A stretch of DNA of 18,356 nt, taken from positions 1 to 18,356 of the forward strand of contig MU657405.1 of NCBI GenBank assembly GCA_026770575.1, read 5' to 3'. The DNA comes from Pelagophyceae sp. CCMP2097. Taxonomy: Eukaryota > Sar > Pelagophyceae. Made by a program: the position numbers and the translations under genes. Position 1 is the first letter of the stretch, and every line of letters starts with the position of its first letter. Positions 8,095 through 15,059 of this stretch are shown here, one piece after another. The notes beneath the pieces were generated by a model, which worked only from the letters and a program-made list of their open reading frames with translations, was not told the origin of the DNA and made no database searches.

Positions 8095-8193
8095 CGTTTC
8101 AAAGCCAGGGACTTTTTCAAAGCAAGGGACTTTTTCAAAGCCAGGGCCCTTTTCAAAGCAAGGGACTTTTTCAAAGCCCGGGCCCTTTCAAAG
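8095..8193 (+). repeat. 18-bp tandem repeat, five copies plus a partial
   Basis: Units with consensus TTTTTCAAAGCAAGGGAC lie at 8095-8112, 8113-8130, 8131-8148, 8149-8166 and 8167-8184, with a partial copy to 8193. Alternate copies differ at the same positions (GCAAGGGAC versus GCCAGGGCC), so a 36 bp higher-order unit is likely. The frame translates as a six-residue repeat (FQSKGL/FQSQGP), but there is no reason to think it is coding. Confidence 0.92.
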
Positions 8194-8570
8194 GATTCGA
8201 CAATGGGGGCACCTTGTACGCAAAGAACTGGAAGCAGCGCAGCCAGGCGGCGGCCTGGGTGTCGAGAGGCGTGAACTGCCGACATTTCTCGACCATTTCA
8301 AGAATACAAGGACGAATTTATAACTCGCCGGCCTCGCTGCCTCGGAAATGGCGTAGCGGTCCGGCGCAGACGTCCAGTCGACGTTAAACCTAGGGGCGCC
8401 ACTTTGGAGGCGTTTAAAAGGCCTCTCAATTCTACGGCCTCGAAAAACTCGCAAAACATGTTTCCAAACTTGCCCCGAAGAGGTCCGTCCTCGCAGACTC
8501 GAGCGGCGACCGCGGCCGCATCCCCGGGGGCGGGTGGAAGCGCGGTCGGTCGCCCGTAAAAGCGACTTTA
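8194..8570. other. Unassigned non-satellite DNA
   Basis: A stretch without array structure. Weak frames exist (for example - strand 8188-8454), but none has a recognisable motif or clear exon borders. Two short CCTC/AGG-rich segments near 8400-8440 resemble the satellites only loosely. Confidence 0.35.
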
Positions 8571-8574
8571 GGGA

Positions 8575-8630
8575 CGAACCAAACGGACCATCGGGACCAA
8601 ACGGACCATATGGACTTTAGGGACCATAGG
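8575..8630 (+). repeat. Short GGACCAAACGGACCAT repeats
   Basis: ACCAAACGGACCAT occurs twice (about 8578 and 8596), followed by shorter GGACC/GGGACCAT words. The core GGGACCAAACGGACCA also occurs at about 9214-9229, just outside the other end of the 571 bp segment, in the same orientation. It thus flanks the 8639-9209 element on both sides. Confidence 0.7.
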
Positions 8631-8638
8631 GACTCTCG

Positions 8639-9209
8639 GCTTGGGAATTCAACCCGTCTCAGGAGACGTTTGGCGCCCCTGCTCGGGCGGTCGGCCGTTT
8701 TTGGCGGCGTTTGAGGGCTTCTCCACCGCGGGGGGGCACGGGGGATCGCGTGGGAGCAAAATCTCGCAACGCGGCTCCTTGCGCCGCGCGTGGGCGCTCG
8801 AAAAGCGCCGAAAAAAATCGGTCGATGCGGTGGTTCCGGGGCTCAACTTTGGCCACGGTCGTCGACTGGCGCGCCGCCTCTTCCGGCGACGTCCCCTGGC
8901 CCCGGGGGGTGCGTACGAAGCTCTGCGGCGCCTGGAACTGCCGGGCGGCGACGGTGGAGCGGCTCGGGGCAAAACGCCCGAGCGCCGGATCTACCCGGCT
9001 CTTCGATCCGCTACTTCGGCGCCTTCCCGTCGTGCTCCCCGGCCATGGACGGGCCCCGGGCTGCCAGTCGAGGGGGGGCGGCGCGCCACCGTATCCCCTG
9101 TTCGAGCGCCTTGGCTCGGGTGCAAAATGAGCTCCTGCGCGAATACAGGCGCAATCCGCCTGTATTCGTACAGTTTATGGGCCCAGTGAGACGGGTTGAA
9201 TTCCCAAGC
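8639..9209. mobile_element. 571-bp segment bounded by a perfect 21-bp terminal inverted repeat
   Basis: Positions 8639-8659 (core TTGGGAATTCAACCCGTC) are the exact reverse complement of 9189-9209. Similar CCAAACGGACCA sequences sit just outside both ends in direct orientation and could be a target duplication, but the flanks do not line up base for base. The interior has an open frame from end to end (8641-9189, 182 residues) and a competing + frame (8711-9130), with no transposase motif. Size, perfect TIRs and lack of a transposase fit a non-autonomous element (MITE-like). A 12 bp-stem hairpin sits near the right end. Confidence 0.55.
9140..9168. other. Perfect 12-bp stem hairpin
   Basis: CGAATACAGGCG (9140-9151), a 5 nt loop CAATC, and CGCCTGTATTCG (9157-9168) form a perfect stem-loop. 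It lies 20 bp inside the right terminal inverted repeat of the 571 bp segment. Subterminal hairpins occur in several transposon classes; it is not followed by a T-run, so a terminator is unlikely. Confidence 0.85.
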
Positions 9210-9281
9210 TCTCGGGACCAAACGGACCACGGAGCCCGCCCCGGTCGGCAGTCGGGCCGGCTCCGGGCCGCGTGCGGGCCG

Positions 9282-9370
9282 CAAGCCGGCATTCGAGGGA
9301 CGGAAGCCGACATTCGAGGGACGGAAGACGGACCCGAGGGACGGAAGACGGACCCGAGGGACGAAACGGA
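9282..9370 (+). repeat. 20/21-bp tandem repeat
   Basis: One partial and two complete copies of a 21 bp unit ending CCGACATTCGAGG are followed by two copies of the related 20 bp unit GACGGAAGACGGACCCGAGG, then a decayed unit. The change from 21 to 20 bp within the array shows one variant expanding from the other. Confidence 0.88.
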
Positions 9371-9429
9371 CCGCGGGCCCTCCGGAGGCCTCCGGGACCA
9401 AACGACGGACCAAAGTCCCCGGTTCCGGG

Positions 9430-9960
9430 ATACAGACTGGAGCGGTCTCTCCGTAGAGGACATCCGACTCGAGGGGACCGTCTCCTGGACGCCAAGTACG
9501 GCCCCGAGAAGGAGACCGTCGAGCACCGTGTAGGCATCTCCGTAGAGGCACCGTCTCTGAGACCGAAAACGGACATTCAACGGCAAGTCCGATTCGGAAC
9601 GCAAGACGAACCCCGTTGAGGTCCCCGGGCGGGACTCGAGATGCGGCAACTGCGTGCGTACGGACAGCCGAGGGCCCGAACAGTCTCCGGGCCCGGATCG
9701 GGCCCGTCTCCTCAACGTCTTTAGTAAACTTCCCAAGCGAAACACCGTCTCCGGGTGCGGCGACGCTCGGAAATTTCACATCCCGAGGGGTGAGGGCGCT
9801 GGGGCAGCGCGGGGGCGCTGCGGGCGGCTTTTGAGGGTATAGGGGAAGCCCAAGGGCGACCCGAGGCCCAGGCCAAAAGGCCTCGGGCGGGAAGCGCGCC
9901 GGCGCCGCGGTACGCCCCGACCTTGGGTCGAAAACCCAACTTTTTGAGAAGACGTGTTGT
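9430..9960. other. Decayed satellite and unassigned DNA
   Basis: Words such as CTCCGTAGAGG (9449 and 9538) and CGAGGGGACCGTCTCC are scattered at 9440-9570, apparently degraded copies of the CCGTCTCGAGG family. From 9570 to 9960 I see no gene with support on either strand. Confidence 0.4.
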
Positions 9961-10299
9961 TCAGGTCGAAAGGGTTACTTTGACCGAGGTCTTGGAGGGG
10001 GTGCCAAGCTCGGTCGATGCCTGCTGGAATTGAGCGCTGAAAGGCTCCAGCGACGCGCCTTGGTCTCGAAGGGGCGGCCCATACCTTTCCTGCGTTGCGG
10101 CGGCGCCCTGGGCGGGAAGCGGTTTGGCATGGGAGGGCACTTTGGGAGGTTGTGCTCGGGCCCTCGCGGGACCCGCCACGCGCCGGTAGCCGGCGGGAAC
10201 CGCTCGGAGACGACCATCCCGACCACCTCCCGTGCGCCGCGCGGGCATGCGCGTAGGTGCTTGCCCATTTCGGCATGAAACGCACCCCTCAACGCCCAA
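9961..10299 (-). CDS. Hypothetical 112-residue ORF, weak support
   Basis: The C-terminal part on the - strand (LRDQGASLEPFSAQFQQAS, then TELGTPSKTSVKVTLST) has balanced composition and GC3-like codons, unlike most frames nearby. The N-terminal half is Arg/Ala-rich and may be out of frame or non-coding. No family or splice structure is recognised. Overlapping - strand frames make the true frame uncertain. Confidence 0.22.
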   Translation of the reverse strand: MGVEGCVSCRNGQAPTRMPARRTGGGRDGRLRAVPAGYRRVAGPARARAQPPKVPSHAKPLPAQGAAATQERYGPPLRDQGASLEPFSAQFQQASTELGTPSKTSVKVTLST

Positions 10300-10398
10300 A
10301 CGGCGCCGCGGAACTTTTTGGGCCGGGCAGCTACACGGACCGCGCCGCGTCGCATCCTCAAACCCCGCCCGCCGCCAGCGCGCCGGCGCGCACCCGGC

Positions 10399-10482
10399 TT
10401 GCCCAAATTGGAACGGCCTCTATAGTCAGTAAATAGAAACGGCCTCTGGTGGAATTTCCCATTTTGCCCAAATTGGAACGGC
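10399..10482 (+). repeat. 19-bp direct repeat, 65 bp apart
   Basis: TTGCCCAAATTGGAACGGC occurs at 10399-10417 and 10464-10482, both exact. Between them AGAAACGGCCTCTGG echoes the end of the first copy and its flank (GAACGGCCTCT). The surrounding 90 bp are less GC-rich than the neighbours. This could mark the ends of a small insertion or a degraded tandem unit of 65 bp. Confidence 0.85.
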
Positions 10483-10600
10483 GCTTAGCGTCGAGGCCCC
10501 AATTAGGATTGAGCACGTCGAACGATTGAAAAATGCCATTCCGCTCGGCCCGCCCGCGCGGGCGCCGTAGAGGGCCGCGCAGGCTATTCGCCGGGCGCTA

Positions 10601-10648
10601 TTCGACGGACCGCCCGTCAAAATATTCGACGGACCGGGCGTCAAAATA
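10601..10648 (+). repeat. 24-bp tandem duplication
   Basis: Two adjacent 24 bp units begin TTCGACGGACC and end GTCAAAATA (10601-10624 and 10625-10648), differing at two positions (CGCCCG versus CGGGCG). A third, shortened echo (CCGTCAAAAG) follows, and CTATTCGCCGGGCG precedes the array. Confidence 0.85.
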
Positions 10649-10830
10649 CCGTCAAAAGTCCGCCGAGACCCGTCGAGGGACCGTCAACATTCCCCGGTGC
10701 GGACCGGGCGTAGAGGGCCGGGAGAGGCCCCAGCAGGGCGCCCGGAGCCGTCCTTCGTTAGACGGCGCCTTGTCCACCGGCCCGGTCTGCGGCTGCAGCA
10801 AACCCGGTCTGGAGGTGCAGCAAGGCCAAT

Positions 10831-10877
10831 CGGGTTTCCGGGTTTCCGGGTTTTCGGGGTTTCGGGTTTTCGGTTTA
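10831..10877 (+). repeat. CGGGTTTC short tandem repeat (telomere-like composition)
   Basis: Five to six imperfect units of 8-9 bp (CGGGTTTC, CGGGTTTC, CGGGTTTTC, GGGGTTTC, GGGTTTTC) form a G/T-rich strand. The composition recalls telomeric repeats, but the unit is not TTAGGG, TTTAGGG or TTTTAGGG. It directly abuts the 3' end of the - strand gene remnant. Confidence 0.85.
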
Positions 10878-11259
10878 CGAAGTGGACGCCGCCAAAGACT
10901 CCGTCACGCCCGGCAGCCGCAGCGGGTACGCGTAGAAGCAGTCCGGGCCGGTGCGCGGCGCGGCCCACTTGGCCTGGTACAAAGTTTGTCGTCTCGGAGA
11001 CGATGAGCATGCTTAATCCCGGACCCAAACTTCAATCCCCGAGGGCGCGCCTGGTCGCGCTTCTGAGGTGCCTTGGAGGCCGCCGTCAGCCTAGGAAGCC
11101 GCTCGGGGGCGTTTGCGGAACACTTTTCCGGTTGAAAAGAAACGAAGCCACGCGCCTCGACCGGTGAGGCTCCTCGGCCCTTTCCAAATTGTACCGCTCC
11201 GCGTGCGGCGCCGGCGCGGCAAAGACGTAGAGGTACGCCAGCGCCGCCCAGTCCTCGTC
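10875..11259 (-). pseudogene. 3' remnant of a spliced gene (two exons)
   Basis: On the - strand, CGGCCTAG precedes an exon (11259-11179) reading DEDWAALAYLYVFAAPAPHA then ERYNLER. A 205 nt intron follows (11178-10974, GC donor, acceptor TTTGTACCAG), then an exon from 10973 reading AKWAAPRTGPDCFYAYPLRL then PGVTESLAASTS and a stop at 10875-10877. Both exons have strong G/C third positions. The intron start GCCGAG and the downstream exon start GCCAAG are near-identical, as at the introns of the AP2-like gene. Upstream exons are missing: satellite begins about 100 bp away. I do not recognise the family; it may be a live exon pair of a longer disrupted gene. Confidence 0.45.
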
Positions 11260-11364
11260 CTAGGCCGAGTTCTTTACAGTAATTTACAGCATTTTCATGC
11301 ATGGACGACCTTGGAGGAGATGGGCAATGTCTGCGGCCTTGCAAAGGACCGCCGGGGGGCTGCA

Positions 11365-11830
11365 TCGGACGTCGAGGGCCCGAGACCGTCGAGGGGCCGT
11401 CTACGGGACCGTCGAGGGCCCGTCGAGGGCCCGTCTCGAGACCGTCTACGGACCGTCCAGGGACCGTTTCCGGGGCCACGCAGGACCGTCCTCGGGACCG
11501 ACCAACTCCGGCCCCATCGGGCCGTGAAGGCCGCGCGGGGCCGTCCCGGGATCTGTCAAGGACCGCAGAGTCCGTAGAGGGCCGTCGAAGGGTCCGTCTA
11601 CGGACCGTCCGGAGAGGATCGTCGAGGGTCGGACTGTCCTTAGGGGCGTCGTATGCGACCCTCAGAGGGGCGCATCGGACCGTCTCCAGGACTGGCTCGG
11701 GACCGTCTTCGGGCCGTCTTCGGGACCGTCCTCGGGGCCGTCTTCGGGCTGCCGAGGGACTTTCCAAAGACTGCCCCCAAAGGGCCGTCTCCGCCCCACC
11801 GTCGGACCGGGCCCTCTGCAGAGTCGCAGC
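11365..11830 (+). repeat. Satellite block C, 11-12 bp unit
   Basis: Units such as CCGTCGAGGGC, CCGTCTCGAGA, CCGTCTACGGA and CCGTCTTCGGGA follow each other at 11-12 bp spacing. The open frames here (for example 11301-12236 on + and 10904-12088 on -) cross from block C into block D and reflect the stop-free units. Confidence 0.85.
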
Positions 11831-11904
11831 GGCGATGACGTCGCCGAGATGGGACCCCTGTCCGATGTGGTCCCCAGACGGCATGCCGTGCGCGAGTTCC
11901 GGGT

Positions 11905-12515
11905 CTCTAAAGGGGCCGTCTCGAGGGGCCCTCTCGAAGGGCCGGCGAGAAGGGCCGTCTCGAGGGGCCGTCTCGAGGGGCCTTTTCGAAACGCCGTCGA
12001 AAGAGGCCGTCTCGAAAGGCCGTCTAAAGGGGCCGTCTCGAGTGGCTTTCTCGAGAGGCCGTCTCGAAAGGCCATCTCGAGAGGCCATCTCGAGAAGCCA
12101 TCTCCAGGGGCCGTCTCAAGATGCCGTCTCAAGGGGCCATCTCAAGGAGCCTTTTTCGAGGGGTCGTTTCGAGGGGTCTTCTCATGCGCCTTCTCGAGGG
12201 GCCTTCTCGAGGCGCCGTTTCGAGGCGCCTTTTTGAGGCGCCGTTTCGAGGGGCCTTTCGAAGCGCCGTTTCGTGAGCCCGTCGTTTCGAGGGGCCTTTT
12301 CGACGAGGGGCCGTCTTGAGGCCTCGCCTCCAAGGGCCGTCTCAAGGCACCGTCTCGAGCGGCCGTTTCAAGGGACCGTCTTAAGATGCCGCCTCGAGGG
12401 GCCTTCAAAAGGCGCCGTTTCGAGGGCCGTCTTGAGTAGCCGTATAAAGAGGCCGTCTAAAGAGGCCATCTCGAGGGGCCGTCTAAAGAGGCGGTCCTCT
12501 CGATAGGCATCTCGA
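11905..12515 (+). repeat. Satellite block D (left part), 13-bp unit
   Basis: The unit is CTCGAGGGGCCGT (13 bp), with variants CTCGAGGCGCCGT and CTCGAAAGGCCGT; perfect neighbours occur around 11955-11985. Thirteen is not a multiple of three, so any long frame cycles through all three phases of the unit, and all are stop-free on both strands. Confidence 0.9.
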
Positions 12516-12965
12516 TAGGCCTCGAGACGGTCTCGAGAGGGCCCTCGAGGACGGCCCGAAACGGCCTGAAGACGGCCCTCTAGGAGGCCTCGGAAACGGT
12601 CCTTGAGGCATTCACTCGACGACCCTCTAGACTGTCCTCTAGACTGTCCATGAGACGCCCCCCTCCAGGCGGCCCCGAGGCGGCTCTCCAGACGCCCTCG
12701 AGACGGTCCTCTCGACGGCATCGACGGTCTTCGAGACGGCCCTAAGACGATCTCAAGATGGCGTCCTTGAGACTGTACTCGAGAGGGCCTCTAGCCTCTA
12801 GTCGGTCCTTGAGACGGTCCTTGAGGCAACCTCTTGACGGCCTCGAGACGGTCCCAAGGCAGTCTCGAAACGGTCGTCGAGGCGACTACTCGACGGCCTC
12901 TCGTCCTCCTCATGCCGGTCTTCGAGACGGCCCCAAGACGGCTTCGAAACGGTCCTCGAGACGGG
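12516..12965 (-). repeat. Satellite block E, reverse-oriented 11-12 bp unit
   Basis: Here the array flips: words read GAGACGGTCCTC, AAGACGGCCCT and CGAAACGGTCC, the reverse complement of the CCGTC-oriented units on both sides. The spacing is 11-12 bp as in block C rather than 13 bp as in D. It looks like an inverted block-C type array embedded in block D, with orientation switches near 12516 and 12965. Confidence 0.8.
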
Positions 12966-14215
12966 CCCGAAACTCTCAAGACGCCGGTTCGAGGGGCCTT
13001 CTCGAAGCGCCGTCTCGAGAGGCCGTCGTCTCGAGGGGCTATCGTCTCGAGGGCCTGTTACGAGGGGCCGTCTCGAGGGGCCGTCTAAAGGCGCTGTTTC
13101 GAGGCGCCGCTTCGAGTGGCCGTTTCGAGGGGCCGTCTCGAGTGGCCGTCTAAAGGCGCCGTTTAGAGGGGCTGTCACAAGTGGTCATTTCGAGGCGCCG
13201 TCTCATGCGCCGTCTCTAGTGGTCGTCTCATGCGCCGTTTCGAGGCGCCATCTCAAGGGGCCGGCGAGAGGGGCCTTCTCGAGAGGCCTTCTCGAGTGGC
13301 CGTCTCGAGGGCCGTCTCGAAAGCCGTCTCGAGGCGCCGTCTCGAGGGATCTTCTCAAGGCGCCGTCTCGAGGCGCCGTTTCGAGCGGCCGTCTAAAGTG
13401 GCAGTCTCGAGGGGCCGTTCGTTTCGAGGGGGCTTTTCGGAGCGCCGTCTCGAAATGCCGTCGTCTCGAGGGGTCGTCTCGAGACACCATCTCAAGGCGC
13501 CGTTTCGAGGCGCTGTTTCGAGGCGCCGTCTCGAATAGCCTTCTTGAGGCGCCGTTTCGGGGGGCCGTCGAGAGGGGCCTTTTCGAAGCGCAGTCTCGAG
13601 AGGCCGTCGTCTCGAGGGGCCGTCTCCACAGGCCGTTTCGAGGCGCCGTCTCAAGGGGCCAGCGAGAGGGGCCGTCTCGAGGGGCTGCCTCAAGGCGCCG
13701 CTTCGAAAGGCCTTTTCGCGGGTCTTCTCGAGAGGTCTTCTATAGAGGCCGTCTCGAGAGGCTGTCTCAAGGGGCCGGCGGAGAGGGGCTGTCTCGAAAG
13801 ATTTTCTCGGATGGGCGCCGTCTCAAGATGCCGTCTCAAAGTGCCGTCTCAAGGAGCCGGCAAGAGGGGGCCTTCTCAAGATGCCGTCTCAAAGCGCTCT
13901 TTCGAAACGCCGTCTCGAGGAGCCGTCTCGAGGAGCCAGCGAGAAGGGCCGTCTCGAGGAGCCGTCTCGAGCAGCCGTCTATAGGGTCCTTCTCAAGGGG
14001 GCGTCTAAAGGGCCTTTTCGAGGGACCCTCTCGAGGGGCTTTGTCGAGGTGTCTCCTCGAAGCGCCGTCCAAAGAGGCCATTTCGAGGAGCCGTCGAAAC
14101 GGCGCCGTTTCGAGGGGCCGGCGAGAGATGCCTTCTCGAAGGGCCGTCTCGAGGCGCCGTCTCGAGGCGCCGTCTCGAGGGACTGCCGTCTAAAAGCGCC
14201 GTTTCGAGGGGCCGG
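12966..14215 (+). repeat. Satellite block D (right part), 13-bp unit
   Basis: The 13 bp CTCGAGGGGCCGT/CTCGAGGCGCCGT units resume in the forward orientation and continue for about 1.25 kb. Frequent variants (CTCAAGG, TTTCGAGG, CTAAAGG) show the array is diverged. Frames 13219-14193 (324 residues) and 13544-13984 consist only of the VSRGRLEGPSRGA periodicity and are not genes. Confidence 0.9.
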
Positions 14216-14319
14216 ACCTCGCCGTTGGGCCTCGACCAGACGGCATGTCCGTCGAGAGGCCCGGCGGCGTCTTCGGCGTCGCCGGCGCCCCGCGGAGCGC
14301 TCGACTCTGCGGACCTGAT

Positions 14320-14353
14320 ATACCTCAAAAATACCTCAAAAGATGCCTCAAAA
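14320..14353 (+). repeat. Three copies of CCTCAAAA
   Basis: TACCTCAAAAA, TACCTCAAAAG and TGCCTCAAAAC follow one another directly; the third contains the ATG of the ORF at 14343. The motif's start is shared with the ORF at 4022 (ATGCCTCAGAACC). Confidence 0.75.
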
Positions 14354-14648
14354 CCCGCAAAATTACCACGTAAAACCCGCGACGCACCGCTTCCAACGTG
14401 GTGAAGCGCTGGCGCGGTGGGCCCGACGCCGCCTCCTGGACGTTCCTGCGGAAGCGTGCGGCGGCCGCGAAGGCAGGCCGCTCTTCACAAGGGACCTCTT
14501 CACAGGGGACGAGGTCCGGTGGCGGACTCACAACCGAGTGAGGGCGTTCAACCGCACGGCGCTCCGGTGTGCCGCAAAGAGCCTGGCGCGGCCGGCATCG
14601 ACGCGAGATGCGGCCCGGGGCCGATTAGGGGCGTCGCATGCCGTTTAG
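14343..14648 (+). CDS. Hypothetical 101-residue ORF starting MPQNPQN
   Basis: The frame reads MPQNPQNYHVKPATHRFQRG, then GRPLFTRDLFTGDEVRW and THNRVRAFNRTALRC. The middle has plausible composition. A second + frame over 14401-14540 (VVKRWRGGPDAASWTFLRKR) also looks coding, so a frameshift or a different gene is possible. No family is recognised. It follows satellite block D directly, as the similar ORF at 4022 precedes block A. Confidence 0.28.
   Translation: MPQNPQNYHVKPATHRFQRGEALARWARRRLLDVPAEACGGREGRPLFTRDLFTGDEVRWRTHNRVRAFNRTALRCAAKSLARPASTRDAARGRLGASHAV
14481..14510 (+). repeat. 15-bp tandem duplication
   Basis: CTCTTCACAAGGGAC (14481-14495) is followed by CTCTTCACAGGGGAC (14496-14510), with one difference. 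In the frame above it produces LFTRD-LFTGD. Confidence 0.85.
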
Positions 14649-14670
14649 GGACGTAAAAGGGTCGAACCCG

Positions 14671-14967
14671 TCAAGAGTCGAGCCCGTCGAGAAAGTCGGT
14701 GTCAGTATAGAGTTCGGTCTCCGTTGCACGCTCAACGGTGGCGCACCTCGCTTCCTCCGGCTCTTCCCAGTAGTCAAAGACGTGCTCGCGCCAGGCCAGC
14801 CGCGCTTCAGCGGCGTCCTGTGGGTCCGCGCCGTCGTCCTCGGCGTCGGCGGGGTAGTAGTCCTCGTGATGTTCTTCGACGGGCCAGTCGTCTTGCACCA
14901 CGAGCGCCCCATCCATGCCCCGCGGGCCGAGGATCCTCGTGGACCCGGGCCGCTCCGAGTCCTGCAC
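14671..14967 (-). CDS. Hypothetical small acidic protein (81 or 98 residues)
   Basis: From the Met at 14916 the frame reads MDGALVVQDDWPVEEHHEDY then YPADAEDDGADPQDAAEARL and WREHVFDYWEEPEEARC, and ends DTDFLDGLDS. It is strongly acidic and aromatic, the opposite of the Arg-rich artefact frames around it, and codons mostly end in C or G, so coding is likely. An upstream Met (14967) adds 17 residues. The 26 bp around the inner ATG are identical to a sequence in both inverted-repeat arms, which favours 14916 as the ancestral start. No family is recognised. Confidence 0.5.
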   Translation of the reverse strand: MQDSERPGSTRILGPRGMDGALVVQDDWPVEEHHEDYYPADAEDDGADPQDAAEARLAWREHVFDYWEEPEEARCATVERATETELYTDTDFLDGLDS

Positions 14968-15059
14968 AAGAAGGATTTGGCGATATGTTTTGGCGACCCA
15001 CAGCGCGCTCGGAGCTGATCAGTCCGGAGCCGAGTCGGGTCGGACGGCGTCGCGGAGCT

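Noticed and set aside
9140..9168. Rho-independent terminator
   Set aside because: The stem is perfect but no T-run follows on either strand, and such terminators are not expected in a eukaryotic nuclear genome.
8641..9189. 182-residue frame filling the TIR-bounded segment, as a transposase
   Set aside because: No DDE/D-type spacing or other transposase motif is visible, two other frames are equally open, and the frame begins inside the inverted repeat.
10904..12088. 394-residue open frame on the - strand, the longest in the window
   Set aside because: It spans intron-like sequence, satellite blocks C and D, and consists of Arg/Pro/Ser/Asp periodic peptide. The repeat unit has no stop in any frame, so length is not evidence of coding.
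14655..14672. GGGTCGAACCC, like a tRNA T-arm
   Set aside because: The loop and stem lengths do not fit the T-arm, and no D-arm, anticodon arm or acceptor stem could be paired upstream.
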